Shown: positions 1-9,587, numbered from the stretch's first letter. The stretch: DNA of 64,000 nt from Robertmurraya sp047302285 (GCF_047302285.1 NZ_CP154845.1:3844001-3908000), one strand, 5' to 3'. A program made the numbers and translations. The notes: generated by a model from the sequence alone, not told the origin.

Positions 1-1
1 C

Positions 2-2188
2 CAAAACGAAAAAGAGCGTGTTGGCAAGTCCTTCAACCTCTTCCCTCGTATTTGGAAAGCCATTGGCGATGTCGCTTCAACTGGTGACTACAGTGCCTAT
101 AAAGAAAAAATTACTGAACAAGAAGAGCAAAATCCAACGACGATTCGTCATTTAACAAATTTGAAGGAATCCGCTTCTAAGTTTTCAGCAAGTGATGTTG
201 ATATTAGTGTTGGAGAACATAGCTTACCGTTTGTGATTTCTTCCATGTCCTTCGGTTCACAAAACGAAATTGCCTTCCGCGCATATGCAGAAGGTGCTGA
301 CCGTTTAAATATGGTGAGTTTAAACGGTGAAGGTGGAGAAATCAAGGATATGCTCGGCAAATATCCGCGAACTCGTGGACAGCAAGTCGCTTCTGGACGC
401 TTTGGTGTAAATGCTGAACTTCTGAATTCATCTAACCTCCTTGAAATCAAGATTGGTCAAGGGGCAAAACCAGGGGAAGGTGGACATTTACCAGGCTCAA
501 AGGTAACAGAAAAAATTGCTGAAGCGAGAAATGCGACCGTTGGTTCAGACTTAATTTCACCGTCAAACAACCATGACATTTACTCGATTGAAGATTTAGC
601 TCAAATGATTCATGAGCTTAAAACAGCCAATGATAAAGCAAAGGTTGCCGTTAAGGTTCCAGTTGTACCGAATATCGGGACGATTGCTGTTGGGATTGCG
701 AAAGCTGGTGCTGACATTATCACTCTAAGTGGTTTTGATGGTGGTACTGGTGCAGCGAGAATCCACGCTTTACAATACGTTGGTCTTCCAGTCGAAATCG
801 GGGTTAAAGCGGCTCATAATGCTTTATTAGAAGCGGGTATCCGTGACAATGTAGAAATTTGGGCAGATGGTGGTATTAAGAGTGCAAAAGATGTGATTAA
901 GGTCATGCTACTCGGTGCTAACCGCGTTGGATTTGGTACATTATCGATGATTGCAATCGGCTGTACAACTTGCCGTGGCTGTCATTTAGATACTTGTCAT
1001 GTTGGTATTGCGACTCAAATCGAATCTGAAGCACAAGCGAAGGATCACGGTTTAAGACGTTTTGTTCCAAGACAATTCGACCTTGCTGTTCAAGGAATAA
1101 TGAATCTCTTCACAGCATTCGGAAATGAGCTGAAAGAATTAACTGCTTCTCTAGGATTTAAAAATTTACAGGATATCGTCGGACGTTCTGACCTTTTGGA
1201 GCAAGCAAAAGGCAATGAACAATTAGACTTAACCTACTTACTTAAGACACTAGATATTGGTCAGTTTAATCAAAAAGAAGCAGCTGCCGCTTCCGAAGAT
1301 GCACAACTACAAATGGCTGTTGGTGCAGAATTTTTAGATGGAAATGTTGGAGAACTCGAGCAATCTCGTGAATATCACAGCATTACATCCGAGCAGCGAG
1401 TATTGGGTAGCCGTGTTTCTTGTCACCGTGTTCGCGGTCGTCTCGATGGCTCTTATAAAACACTTCCTGCTGTTGAACTGAAATATAAGAACGGCTCGAT
1501 TCCTGGTAATGGCCTCGGAGCATACAACAGCGAAGGGATCAAAATTGAAGTAGCTGGTGGTTCTCAAGACGGAACTGGTAAAACATCGTTTGGTGGCCAA
1601 ATTGTTATCTTTAAATCTAAGGGTAAAAATGGTCAATACTATAACGGTTCTGTCGGGAAAGGCTTCGGTTATGGAGCTCAACAAGGATTACTCGTTGCCC
1701 AAGGGAATGCCGATGCTCGCGCTGGTATCCGCTTATCAGGTGCTGACATGATTATCGGTGGCCAAGTGAAAAAGCCAATTCCAGCAAAAGAAAATGGTAA
1801 CATCGGTTCTAGAGCCAACATTAAAGGCTTTGCCTTTGAATACATGACCAATGGACGCGGCTTAGTACTAGGTGATCCTGGACCATGGGCATGTGCCGGT
1901 ATGACCGGTGGTGTCGTTTACTTAAGACATCAACCAGAGGTCGGTCTAACGAAAGATGCGATTCAAAGAAGAATTGCCAAAGGTGCAAAAGTATCCGTTT
2001 CAGCTTTAACGGAAAAAGGTGTATCTGATGTTAATGAGCTTCTTAGCCAATACGTTGACATGCTTAAGAATGAAGGTCAATTGGAAGAAGCAAACGAACT
2101 AGCCCTTCTCCTTCAAGACCCTGAAGAGCATTTCGTTCAAGTCGTACCAGTAAAAGAACAAGCAGACCCTTCTGTTTCTACTGAGTGA
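2..2188 (+). CDS. gltB: Glutamate synthase large subunit, 3' part (FMN and GXGXG domains)
   Basis: The reading frame is open to the window edge, so the gene starts upstream; 728 residues are visible of a family that is usually about 1,500. What remains is the FMN-binding glutamate synthase barrel (about residues 40-430) and the C-terminal GXGXG beta-helix (about 460-690). The missing part should hold the amidotransferase and central domains. A CTTCRGCHLDTC segment near residue 320 gives the C-x5-C-x4-C spacing of the [3Fe-4S] cluster, plus one extra Cys. The enzyme makes glutamate from glutamine and 2-oxoglutarate. No small-subunit gene follows, so it may lie upstream. The ATG- or TTG-initiated ORFs inside (for example TTG at 161) are internal and are not the start. 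Confidence 0.93.
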   Translation, partial: QNEKERVGKSFNLFPRIWKAIGDVASTGDYSAYKEKITEQEEQNPTTIRHLTNLKESASKFSASDVDISVGEHSLPFVISSMSFGSQNEIAFRAYAEGADRLNMVSLNGEGGEIKDMLGKYPRTRGQQVASGRFGVNAELLNSSNLLEIKIGQGAKPGEGGHLPGSKVTEKIAEARNATVGSDLISPSNNHDIYSIEDLAQMIHELKTANDKAKVAVKVPVVPNIGTIAVGIAKAGADIITLSGFDGGTGAARIHALQYVGLPVEIGVKAAHNALLEAGIRDNVEIWADGGIKSAKDVIKVMLLGANRVGFGTLSMIAIGCTTCRGCHLDTCHVGIATQIESEAQAKDHGLRRFVPRQFDLAVQGIMNLFTAFGNELKELTASLGFKNLQDIVGRSDLLEQAKGNEQLDLTYLLKTLDIGQFNQKEAAAASEDAQLQMAVGAEFLDGNVGELEQSREYHSITSEQRVLGSRVSCHRVRGRLDGSYKTLPAVELKYKNGSIPGNGLGAYNSEGIKIEVAGGSQDGTGKTSFGGQIVIFKSKGKNGQYYNGSVGKGFGYGAQQGLLVAQGNADARAGIRLSGADMIIGGQVKKPIPAKENGNIGSRANIKGFAFEYMTNGRGLVLGDPGPWACAGMTGGVVYLRHQPEVGLTKDAIQRRIAKGAKVSVSALTEKGVSDVNELLSQYVDMLKNEGQLEEANELALLLQDPEEHFVQVVPVKEQADPSVSTE

Positions 2189-2227
2189 TTTTAGTTAGTT
2201 GTTTTTAGTAGTTAAGAATTAGTTTGG

Positions 2228-2256
2228 CGCCCGCTTTTATGAGCGGGCGTTTTTTT
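2228..2256 (+). terminator. Intrinsic terminator after gltB
   Basis: Stem CGCCCGCT / AGCGGGCG with a 6-base loop, followed by seven T residues; 40 bases after the gltB stop. Confidence 0.93.
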
Positions 2257-2300
2257 GTTGGACTGAGGTTTGGGATTTTTCGGTGCAGAGGATTTTGTAC

Positions 2301-2408
2301 GAGGACGCTTTTCCCTGTTCTCCCTCACGTGGTTGTCCTCATATGCCCCTTTATGAGGACTATTTTCTCTGTTCCCCCTCTCGAGTTCGTCCTCTTACGC
2401 CCCTTAGC
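2301..2408. repeat. Tandem imperfect 54-base repeat (two units) in an intergenic region
   Basis: The 320-base gap between the gltB terminator and the next gene holds two head-to-tail units starting at 2301 and 2355. They agree at roughly 40 of 54 positions. Each unit opens with GAGGAC and carries GTCCTC exactly 34 bases later, so each can fold as an arm-loop-arm structure. A shared pyrimidine-rich stretch (TTTTCYCTGTTCYCCCTC) lies between the arms. A weaker third copy of the pyrimidine-rich part may follow near 2415-2440. An ORF spans the region but looks like a by-product of the repeats. Confidence 0.7.
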
Positions 2409-2577
2409 ACCACTGTTAACTTTCCTCTCGCCCTCTGCCCCACTTAATTTCATACTCCCGTCACACAATATGAATTTTTGTCTATTGTGAAATAAAATAA
2501 AATGGTTTAAAGTATGTATACACATCTCATATAATGAGAAGTGTTATTTTTGTTGCAAAGAAAGGATATATTTACTT

Positions 2578-3660
2578 ATGAAGCTTGGTGCCCGCATTTT
2601 AAAGACCGGAATTGCAATCGTTCTGGCCCTCTTACTTGCAGAGGTATTCCAGTTGCCTTCCCCTATTTTTGCTGGTATCGCAGCCATATTTGCTGTGCAG
2701 CCAACAATCTATCGCTCATATTTATCCATCATTGAGCAAATTCAGGGGAATGTCATCGGGGCAATTGTTGCCGTACTGTTTGTTCTAACGCTAGGTAATA
2801 ATGTTGCTGTGATCGGGCTTGCTGCCATCATCGTGATCACGATTAATTTGAAATTAAACATTTCTAATACAATCAGCTTATCTCTCGTAACATTAATTGC
2901 GATTATGGAAAGTCCTGGAGACGAGTTTATCGAGTTTGCTGTCATTCGCTTTTTAACCATATTACTCGGAATCTTGTCTGCCTTTATTGTGAACCTTGTT
3001 TTCTTACCTCCTAAATATGAAAAAAAGCTCTACTATCGTATTGCCAATATGACGGAAGAGGCTACGAAATGGATTCGTATGAATACAAGACATGCTTCAG
3101 AACACTCCTTTTTAAAAAAGGATATTGAAAAAATAAAGGATGATCTCGTAAAGGTCAATCAGCTTTACTTGATGTACAAAGAAGAAAGAAGTTATTTCAA
3201 AAAAAATACAGCTACAAAAGCAAGAAAACTCGTCATTTATCGCCAGATGATTTCCACGACAAAAAAAGCGATAGAAATCCTAAAAAGACTTCATCGCTTT
3301 GAAAATGATGTCATTCATTTACCAGATGATTTTCACCTAGAAATCCAACATCAGCTCGATTTCTTAATTGAACGGCATGAGCAAATCATGTTAAAGTTCA
3401 TTGGAAAAGTAAAACGGGAGCGAACGGTCGAGGATGATAAACTTTGTCTCAATCGACAAGAATTATTTAGTCTCTTTATCGCCAAACAAAAAGAAATAGA
3501 TTACGAAAATGAAGTGACCTTCTTTCATATCATGCAGTTAATTTCATTTATTATCGAGTACGATGAGCATTTGAATCACTTAGACGTTCTAGTCACAAGT
3601 TTTAAATCGTATCATACGAAGGAAAATGAGGTTAATATGGAGGAATCCATCCAAGAGTAA
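2578..3660 (+). CDS. Aromatic acid exporter family protein (DUF939, YgaE-like)
   Basis: A 360-residue inner-membrane protein. The first 145 residues form four to six hydrophobic segments, ending at a short LPPKYEKK boundary. The rest is a charged, helical cytoplasmic domain. This layout matches the Firmicute ArAE_1/DUF939 family, to which B. subtilis YgaE and YqjA belong; substrate and direction of transport are not established for these. The ATG at 2578 follows a GAAAGGA site at suitable distance. In B. subtilis ygaE lies next to ygaD; here the ygaD homologue is 14 kb away, beyond the dpp and PTS clusters. It is transcribed alone and ends at a strong terminator. Confidence 0.82.
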   Translation: MKLGARILKTGIAIVLALLLAEVFQLPSPIFAGIAAIFAVQPTIYRSYLSIIEQIQGNVIGAIVAVLFVLTLGNNVAVIGLAAIIVITINLKLNISNTISLSLVTLIAIMESPGDEFIEFAVIRFLTILLGILSAFIVNLVFLPPKYEKKLYYRIANMTEEATKWIRMNTRHASEHSFLKKDIEKIKDDLVKVNQLYLMYKEERSYFKKNTATKARKLVIYRQMISTTKKAIEILKRLHRFENDVIHLPDDFHLEIQHQLDFLIERHEQIMLKFIGKVKRERTVEDDKLCLNRQELFSLFIAKQKEIDYENEVTFFHIMQLISFIIEYDEHLNHLDVLVTSFKSYHTKENEVNMEESIQE

Positions 3661-3661
3661 A

Positions 3662-3688
3662 AGCAGCTGACCATCAGCTGCTTTTTTT
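3662..3688 (+). terminator. Terminator after the DUF939 gene
   Basis: AGCAGCTGA / TCAGCTGCT stem with a 3-base loop and a seven-T tail, starting one base after the stop codon. Confidence 0.93.
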
Positions 3689-3897
3689 AGTAGTTTTTAA
3701 TTTACTCTGTTCTACGTAATGAATGTTGTTTATTTGTAAATGTCCAGAATCCGACATTTACACCTCCCATCTGATTTTGAGTCACACATTATTATTGCAC
3801 GGCACTTTTCTCCACACTTTTTGCTTTTTTAGAGAAAGTATACTTATTCATTTTTCCCATTATTATCGAAGAAACAACAATAGTTGCGAAAAGAGCC

Positions 3898-4800
3898 TTA
3901 ATTTTTCATTCGTGGATCAAGCGCATCCCTTAGTCCATCCCCCATTAGGTTAAATCCGAGGACAGCAAGCATAATTGCTAAACCAGGGAAGAACATCGTC
4001 CATGGCGCTTGGGTCAAGAGAGTTCTTGCATCTGCTAGCATTTTTCCCCATTCAGGATTTGGTGCTTCTGCCCCTAGTCCTAAAAATCCGAGGGCGGCTG
4101 CTTCAATAATAGCTGTAGCGATTGCCAATGTTCCTTGAACAATGATTGGGGCAATGCTATTTGGCAAAACATGATGGAATAGAATCCGACTATTTTTCAT
4201 CCCCACCCCCCGAGCGGCTAATATGTACTCCTCCTGTTTGACACTTAAAACACGGGAGCGGATAAGACGACCAAAGTTAGGAATATTGATAATTGCAATC
4301 GCAATGAGCGCATTCCTTAAGGAAGGTCCCAATACTGCTACAATCGCAATTGCTAGTAAAATACTAGGGAATGCTAATAAAATATCAAAGAAACGTGAAA
4401 TAATCGTATCAACCCATTTCCCATAATAGCCAGCGAGAATCCCTAATAGGCAACCAACAATGATGGAACCTGCAACGGAGATAAAGCCAACCCATAGAGA
4501 TATTCGTGCCCCATAAACAACCCTTGAAAATATATCCCGTCCAAAATCATCTGTTCCAAACCAATGTTCACTGGATGGAGCTAACAAAGTTTTATCATAC
4601 TTTTGTTCGTTAATTCCTTCAGGTGCAATAAGTGGAGCAAAAATGGCTATTAAAATGAAAAACAGGACGATCAGTGTTCCTACTACAGCGAGTCTATTTT
4701 TTCGAAAACTCCTCCATGCTTCTAGCCAAGGGGAGACTGCTTTTTCCTCAATCGGCTCGATTGGCCCATGAAGTTGTTGTTTATTCGTTGAAAGTTCCAA
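3898..4800 (-). CDS. Dipeptide/oligopeptide ABC transporter permease (DppC/OppC family)
   Basis: A 300-residue integral membrane permease and last gene of the dpp-type operon. An N-terminal extension precedes TM1 (about residues 38-60). The OppC/DppC signature region HWFGTDDFGRDIFSRV follows, and then the transport domain, with an EAA coupling loop near residue 195 (AARGVGMKNSRILFHHVLPN). EWGKMLADAR in the last loop is typical of DppC. It should pair with the DppB-like protein encoded 15 bases upstream to form the peptide channel. Start: ATG behind GGGGGAGAGAAATTGG. I see no convincing T-tailed terminator downstream. Confidence 0.92.
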   Translation of the reverse strand: MELSTNKQQLHGPIEPIEEKAVSPWLEAWRSFRKNRLAVVGTLIVLFFILIAIFAPLIAPEGINEQKYDKTLLAPSSEHWFGTDDFGRDIFSRVVYGARISLWVGFISVAGSIIVGCLLGILAGYYGKWVDTIISRFFDILLAFPSILLAIAIVAVLGPSLRNALIAIAIINIPNFGRLIRSRVLSVKQEEYILAARGVGMKNSRILFHHVLPNSIAPIIVQGTLAIATAIIEAAALGFLGLGAEAPNPEWGKMLADARTLLTQAPWTMFFPGLAIMLAVLGFNLMGDGLRDALDPRMKN

Positions 4801-4815
4801 TTTCTCTCCCCCTCA

Positions 4816-5820
4816 CTAATTGTATTTAATCCTTGGATCAATCGCAGCATATAGTAAGTCAACGATTAAATTAATCAGGACAAAGATGACTGCAATTATC
4901 AAAATTCCTGATTGAATCACTGGATAATCTCGATAGTTGATAGCGTCATAAATATAGCGTCCAATCCCAGGCCAGCTAAATATCGTTTCTGTTAAAATCG
5001 CTCCTCCTAAAAGAAGTCCTGTTTGTAAACCAATAATCGTCAATACAGGAATGATCGCATTTTTCAAGGAGTGCTTGTACACCACCCAAAACATGCGTAA
5101 GCCTTTTGCTCTTGCTGTACGAATAAAGTCTGATTTCATCACTTCAATCATCGTTGAGCGGGTAATACGAGCAATAATTGCCATCGGTATAGTCGCAAGG
5201 GCCACACTTGGTAAAATTAAGTGCTTGATCACCACCCACAATTGGTCCATTCTACCTTGAATCAGCGTATCAATAATATAAAAATTCGTGATCGCCTCTA
5301 CTGGGGCTCGTACATTTTCTCTCCCTGAAGTTGGGAGCCAATCTAAATTAATCGCAAAAATCCATTGCTCCATTAAACCTAACCAGAAAATCGGCATTGA
5401 TACTCCAATTAAGGCAAGAACCATAGCGATATAATCGAACCAAGAATTTTGGAACCACGCACTAATAATTCCTGCATTTACTCCGATGACGATCGCAATG
5501 AGCATGGCACAGAAAGCTAACTCTGCAGTTGCTGCTAAAAATGGCCAAATTTCTTCATTGATAGGCGATTTTGTTCGTAAAGACTCACCTAAATCACCCG
5601 TTACTAGTCCACCTAAGTAAAGAAAGAACTGGGTATACCATGGCTGATCGAGTCCTAGTTCTTTCGTCAGTTGTGCAACTGCTTCCTCTGTTGCTAACTG
5701 TCCTAATATAATTTGGGCTGGATTTCCCGGAATGGCTCGAATCATGAAAAAGACGATCAAGGCAAGACCGAGTAAAACTGGAATAAGTGATAAGAGTCGT
5801 TTAATCGTATAAGAAAACAT
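4816..5820 (-). CDS. Dipeptide/oligopeptide ABC transporter permease (DppB/OppB family)
   Basis: A 334-residue permease with the standard DppB layout. A TM1 near residues 9-30 (LLSLIPVLLGLALIVFFMIR) is followed by the PGNPAQIILG segment, a long periplasmic loop and five further helices. The EAA loop (IRTARAKGLRMFWVVYKHSL) is near residue 225. GAILTETIFSWPGIGRY near the end is highly typical. It forms a heterodimer with the adjacent DppC-type permease. It follows the solute-binding protein gene after 129 bases that hold two hairpins, so its expression is probably lower than that of the binding protein. Confidence 0.93.
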   Translation of the reverse strand: MFSYTIKRLLSLIPVLLGLALIVFFMIRAIPGNPAQIILGQLATEEAVAQLTKELGLDQPWYTQFFLYLGGLVTGDLGESLRTKSPINEEIWPFLAATAELAFCAMLIAIVIGVNAGIISAWFQNSWFDYIAMVLALIGVSMPIFWLGLMEQWIFAINLDWLPTSGRENVRAPVEAITNFYIIDTLIQGRMDQLWVVIKHLILPSVALATIPMAIIARITRSTMIEVMKSDFIRTARAKGLRMFWVVYKHSLKNAIIPVLTIIGLQTGLLLGGAILTETIFSWPGIGRYIYDAINYRDYPVIQSGILIIAVIFVLINLIVDLLYAAIDPRIKYN

Positions 5821-5849
5821 GATTGCACCTCTCTTGCAAGAAAAATGTA

Positions 5850-5942
5850 GCTCTTATAGAAGACTATTTATACAAAGAGAGAAACAGGCTTCTATAAGAG
5901 CAGGATAAAGAAAAGGGAGACACCATTTCGAGCTCCCTTTTC
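5850..5942 (-). terminator. Two stacked hairpins between binding-protein and permease genes
   Basis: Read on the minus strand after the binding-protein stop, there is first AAAAGGGAG / CTCCCTTTT with a T-rich tail (about 5911-5942). Next comes a perfect 13-base-pair stem, GCTCTTATAGAAG / CTTCTATAAGAGC (5850-5862 with 5889-5901). Such structures commonly act as partial terminators or 3'-end stabilisers, raising binding-protein mRNA over permease mRNA. Confidence 0.72.
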
Positions 5943-5949
5943 CTCCACC

Positions 5950-7566
5950 TTAGTTATTGATTTCAACAGATGATAATAAATCGGAACCTGTTGGATGAGC
6001 TAAGAAGTTAGAAACATTCGTACCACCTGCAAGTAACGGTGTAGAGTGGACTAAAGGAATCCAAGGTGCATCATCCTTTATGATTACTTGAGCTTGTTTG
6101 TATAGCTCTTCACGCTCAGCTTGGTCAGAGCTAGCTTGTGCCTTTAATAAAAGGTCATGTACTTCATCATTCTTATAGTAAGAATAGTTGTTAGAACCGA
6201 TTGAATCTTCGTCTAATAATACGTATAGGAAGTTGTCGGCATCTCCGTTATCCCCAGTCCAACCTAATAAGAATGTATCAGCTTCACCATTCATCGCTTT
6301 TTCTAGGTAAGTACCCCATTCGTAAGTAACAATTTTCGCCTTTACTCCAACTGCTTCAAACATACTTTGTAGTGCTTGTGCTACCTTTTCACCTTCAGGC
6401 ATATATGGTCTTGGAACAGGCATTGCCCAAAGTTCCATTTCAAAACCATCAGGGTATCCAGCTTCAGCAAGTAATTCCTTCGCTTTCTCTGGATCGTACT
6501 CATAATCCGCGACGTCAGGATTGTAACCAGCAACTACTGGAGGCATTGGATTAGTTGCAGGCTCCGCAGCACCAGCATAGAATGCATTAATAATCTCTTG
6601 CTTATTAACCGCATAGTTAAGTGCTTGACGGACAAGCTTGTTGTCTAATGGTTCACGTGTAGCTGTTAATCCTAAGTATCCAATGTTTAAAGACGGACGT
6701 TCAAATACTTGAAGATCTGGATTTCCTTCAATTGTCCCTTTATCACTAAAGTTAACACCATCAATTAAATCAACTTCTCCTGCTATTAATGCATTTAGAC
6801 GTGCAGAGTTATCAGGAATAGCACGGAAAATAACTTCATCTAACTTAGGTAGTCCTTCTTGCCAGTAATCTTCATTTTTCACAATCGAAATACGATCATT
6901 TTCTCTCCACTCTTTAAATTTGAATGGACCAGTACCTACTGGATTTTTAAAGAAATTCTCTCCATACTCCTCGATCGCTGCCGGACTCGCAATACCAAAT
7001 GGTGACATCGCTAAGTTTTTGTAGAATGGTGCGATTGGCGTATTTAACTTAAATTCAACCGTATACTCATCAACTGCTGTTACGGAATCAATTTTGTCAC
7101 CGAATTGAGAATTGTAGTAATAGTATTGCTCTTTGTCTCCGCCCATCCAACGCTCGAAGTTGAACACAACTGCATCAGCATTGAAATCTGTTCCATCATG
7201 GAACTTGACGCCTTCACGAAGCTTAAGTGTATATGTTAAGCCATCTTCACTTGTGTCCCATTCTGTAGCAAGACCTGGTTCGATTTCTGTATCTTGTTCT
7301 CCAAAGTTAATTAGCGTTTCATAGAGGTTCACCGTAACCTTGAATGCTTCACCTTCTGTTGTTGCAGCTGGATCAAGGGAAGTAGAGTCTCCACCACGAC
7401 CAAATACAAGCTGTCCACCAGATGTTGCCTCTTCTGTTGGATTATCAGTGCCTGAATCATCTGGCTCTTCTTCTTCGTTTCCTGCTGAATTACTATTACA
7501 ACCCACTAAAGCCAACGAAATTAACAACATCAATACTAAAGCCCAAATACTTTTACGCTTTTTCAT
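5950..7566 (-). CDS. Peptide ABC transporter substrate-binding lipoprotein (SBP_bac_5)
   Basis: A 538-residue extracellular lipoprotein. The signal peptide ends in the lipobox LVGC, so Cys23 should be lipidated and anchored. A Ser/Glu/Asp-rich linker follows, then a family-5 solute-binding fold: GGQLVFGRGGDSTSLDPA near residue 51, the KLREGVKFHDG motif near 118 and GTGPFKF near 217. It delivers peptides to the DppB/C-type permeases encoded downstream. Ligand range cannot be read from the sequence; nickel or glycine-betaine-like ligands also occur in this family, but the operon favours di- or oligopeptides. It sits third in the operon, after both ATPases. Confidence 0.93.
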   Translation of the reverse strand: MKKRKSIWALVLMLLISLALVGCNSNSAGNEEEEPDDSGTDNPTEEATSGGQLVFGRGGDSTSLDPAATTEGEAFKVTVNLYETLINFGEQDTEIEPGLATEWDTSEDGLTYTLKLREGVKFHDGTDFNADAVVFNFERWMGGDKEQYYYYNSQFGDKIDSVTAVDEYTVEFKLNTPIAPFYKNLAMSPFGIASPAAIEEYGENFFKNPVGTGPFKFKEWRENDRISIVKNEDYWQEGLPKLDEVIFRAIPDNSARLNALIAGEVDLIDGVNFSDKGTIEGNPDLQVFERPSLNIGYLGLTATREPLDNKLVRQALNYAVNKQEIINAFYAGAAEPATNPMPPVVAGYNPDVADYEYDPEKAKELLAEAGYPDGFEMELWAMPVPRPYMPEGEKVAQALQSMFEAVGVKAKIVTYEWGTYLEKAMNGEADTFLLGWTGDNGDADNFLYVLLDEDSIGSNNYSYYKNDEVHDLLLKAQASSDQAEREELYKQAQVIIKDDAPWIPLVHSTPLLAGGTNVSNFLAHPTGSDLLSSVEINN

Positions 7567-7629
7567 TCTTTTCCCCCTTTAATTTTTTTGAGAATGTCTC
7601 TCTTTTTTCTATATCATTGAATGCTCTCA

Positions 7630-8601
7630 TCATTTGTTGTACAAATGACAAGCAGCATAATGACCAGGTTCAATCTCAACCAACTCAGGCCTTGTCGCCT
7701 TGCAAATCTCCATACATTCACCACATCTAGTATGGAATGCGCAGCCTAGTGGTGGGTCAGACGGACTCGGCAAGTCCCCCTTTAATACCTCCCTTTCATG
7801 CTTTAAATCTGGATCCGGTATTGGAATAGAGGCTAATAACGCTTTTGTATAAGGATGCAGAGGTTTTTCATAGAGTTTTTCTGATTCAGTAATCTCTACT
7901 AATCTTCCTAAATACATGACTCCCACTCTATCACTTATATGCTTGACAACACCGAGGTCATGCGCAATAAAAATGTAGGTTAATTGAAATTCTTTTTGCA
8001 AATCCTCCATCAGATTTAGAACTTGTGATTGGATCGAAACGTCCAAGGCTGATACTGGCTCATCTGCAATAATTAATTTTGGCCTCGTCATAAGAGCACG
8101 AGCAATGCCGATACGCTGTCTTTGACCACCACTAAATTGGTGTGGATATCGCTTTGCATGGTAGCTGTTTAGACCCACGACCTCAAGCATTTCCTTTACT
8201 CTTCTTTTACGTTCATCCTTATCTTTTACCCCATGGACAATAAGTGGCTCCTCTAAGATCTTCTCGACCGTATGACGAGGGTTTAATGAAGCAAATGGGT
8301 CCTGAAACACCATCTGTATTTCTTTTCTCATTTGTCTCATTTCTTCTGATTTCAGCTTTGTCAAATCTCTTCCGTCAAATTCCACATTTCCCGCTGTCGG
8401 TTCTAATAACCGCATAAGGACTCGACCAGTAGTCGACTTCCCACATCCTGATTCTCCTACAAGTCCAAGTGTTTCACCTTTATTTACGTAAAAGCTAACA
8501 TCATCAACCGCTTTTACATCTCCAATCTTTTTCCCAAGAATTCCTCCGGTAATCGGAAAATACTTTTTCAGGTTGTCTACCTTTAACAACACTTCTGCCA
8601 T
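7630..8601 (-). CDS. Peptide ABC transporter ATP-binding protein (DppF/OppF family)
   Basis: A 323-residue cytoplasmic ATPase. Walker A is GESGCGKST (about residue 49), the signature is FSGGQRQRIGIARAL and Walker B is LIIADEPVSALD. A C-terminal oligopeptide-transporter extension follows the nucleotide-binding domain. It is Cys-rich (CAFHTRCGECMEIC plus a later Cys); equivalent cysteines bind an iron-sulfur cluster in some Dpp ATPases, which is only a possibility here. It pairs with the DppD-type ATPase. The start codon overlaps the dppD-type stop by one base (ATGA-type coupling), indicating translational coupling. Confidence 0.93.
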   Translation of the reverse strand: MAEVLLKVDNLKKYFPITGGILGKKIGDVKAVDDVSFYVNKGETLGLVGESGCGKSTTGRVLMRLLEPTAGNVEFDGRDLTKLKSEEMRQMRKEIQMVFQDPFASLNPRHTVEKILEEPLIVHGVKDKDERKRRVKEMLEVVGLNSYHAKRYPHQFSGGQRQRIGIARALMTRPKLIIADEPVSALDVSIQSQVLNLMEDLQKEFQLTYIFIAHDLGVVKHISDRVGVMYLGRLVEITESEKLYEKPLHPYTKALLASIPIPDPDLKHEREVLKGDLPSPSDPPLGCAFHTRCGECMEICKATRPELVEIEPGHYAACHLYNK

Positions 8602-9587
8602 TAATGTTCACCTCCCGAAACATGCAGGAAGCACCGAACATAATGGCCGTCATCCTGTTTATATAGTTCTGGATCCTCTGCAAAGCAACGGTCATGTGCC
8701 TTCTCACATCTTGCTGCAAAGCGGCACCCTTTCGTAACGGTTCCAGGTTTTGGCACATTTCCGGGAATTGAATAGAGTCTATCTTTCTTCTCCCGTACAT
8801 CTGGAACAGATTGCAGCAGGCCAACGGTATAGGGATGCTTTGGATTTTTGAAAATTTCCCGTACGTTTGCTTCCTCTACTACTTTACCTGCATACATGAC
8901 AATAACTCTTTGGCAAACCTCTGCGACCACACCTAAATCATGAGTAATCATAATAATCGCCGTATCCAATTTTTTATTTAAATCTTTCATTAGAGAGAGA
9001 ATTTGCGCTTGAATCGTTACATCTAAGGCAGTAGTAGGTTCATCAGCGATAAGAAGCTTTGGGTCACAGGATAGAGCCATCGCAATCATGACTCTTTGTC
9101 TCATTCCGCCTGAAAGCTGGTGCGGAAATTCTTTCATAATTTGCTCTGCCCTCGGTAGCCCAACAAGTTTGAGCATGTCTACTCCAATTTTGAGTGCTTC
9201 CTTCTTACTCACTTTTTTATGTAAAATAATCCCTTCGACTAACTGATTTCCAATCGTGAATAATGGATTTAAGGACGTCATCGGCTCTTGAAAAATCATC
9301 GCAATATCGTTTCCTCTAATTTGACGCATTCTCTTTTCTGAAGCGGGGACGATATCCTCCCCATTTAATAGAATTTCTCCACCGACAATTTTTCCTGGTG
9401 GTTGAGGAACAAGCTTCATAATCGATAAAGAGGTCACACTTTTCCCACAACCTGATTCTCCAACGATCCCAAGAATCTCTCCTTTATTAACTGAAAAACT
9501 AATATTATCGACCGCCGGGATTTCACCATCAGATGAAATAAACGAAGTTCTTAACTCTTTCACATCTAACACGGGAGCTTGAGTCAC
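8601..9587 (-). CDS. Peptide ABC transporter ATP-binding protein (DppD/OppD family)
   Basis: A 328-residue ATPase and first gene of the operon. Walker A is GESGCGKSV, the signature LSGGMRQRVMIAMAL, Walker B LLIADEPTTALD and the switch His is in ITHDLGVV. The C-terminal extension carries CRFAARCEKAHDRC and a final Cys, the region where a [4Fe-4S] cluster has been reported in related DppD proteins. Start is GTG at 9587 behind AAAGGAGTAAAGGT. It heterodimerises with the DppF-type protein to power peptide import. Note that both ATPase genes precede the binding protein, unlike B. subtilis dppABCDE. Confidence 0.93.
   Translation of the reverse strand: MTQAPVLDVKELRTSFISSDGEIPAVDNISFSVNKGEILGIVGESGCGKSVTSLSIMKLVPQPPGKIVGGEILLNGEDIVPASEKRMRQIRGNDIAMIFQEPMTSLNPLFTIGNQLVEGIILHKKVSKKEALKIGVDMLKLVGLPRAEQIMKEFPHQLSGGMRQRVMIAMALSCDPKLLIADEPTTALDVTIQAQILSLMKDLNKKLDTAIIMITHDLGVVAEVCQRVIVMYAGKVVEEANVREIFKNPKHPYTVGLLQSVPDVREKKDRLYSIPGNVPKPGTVTKGCRFAARCEKAHDRCFAEDPELYKQDDGHYVRCFLHVSGGEH

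Noticed and set aside
1334..1684. Antisense ORF of 116 residues within gltB
   Set aside because: Shadow of a strongly conserved coding frame on the opposite strand; no ribosome site.
2224..2490. An 88-residue ORF across the gap before the DUF939 gene
   Set aside because: It starts inside the gltB terminator stem, has no ribosome site and follows the 54-base repeats. It is best read as repeat DNA.
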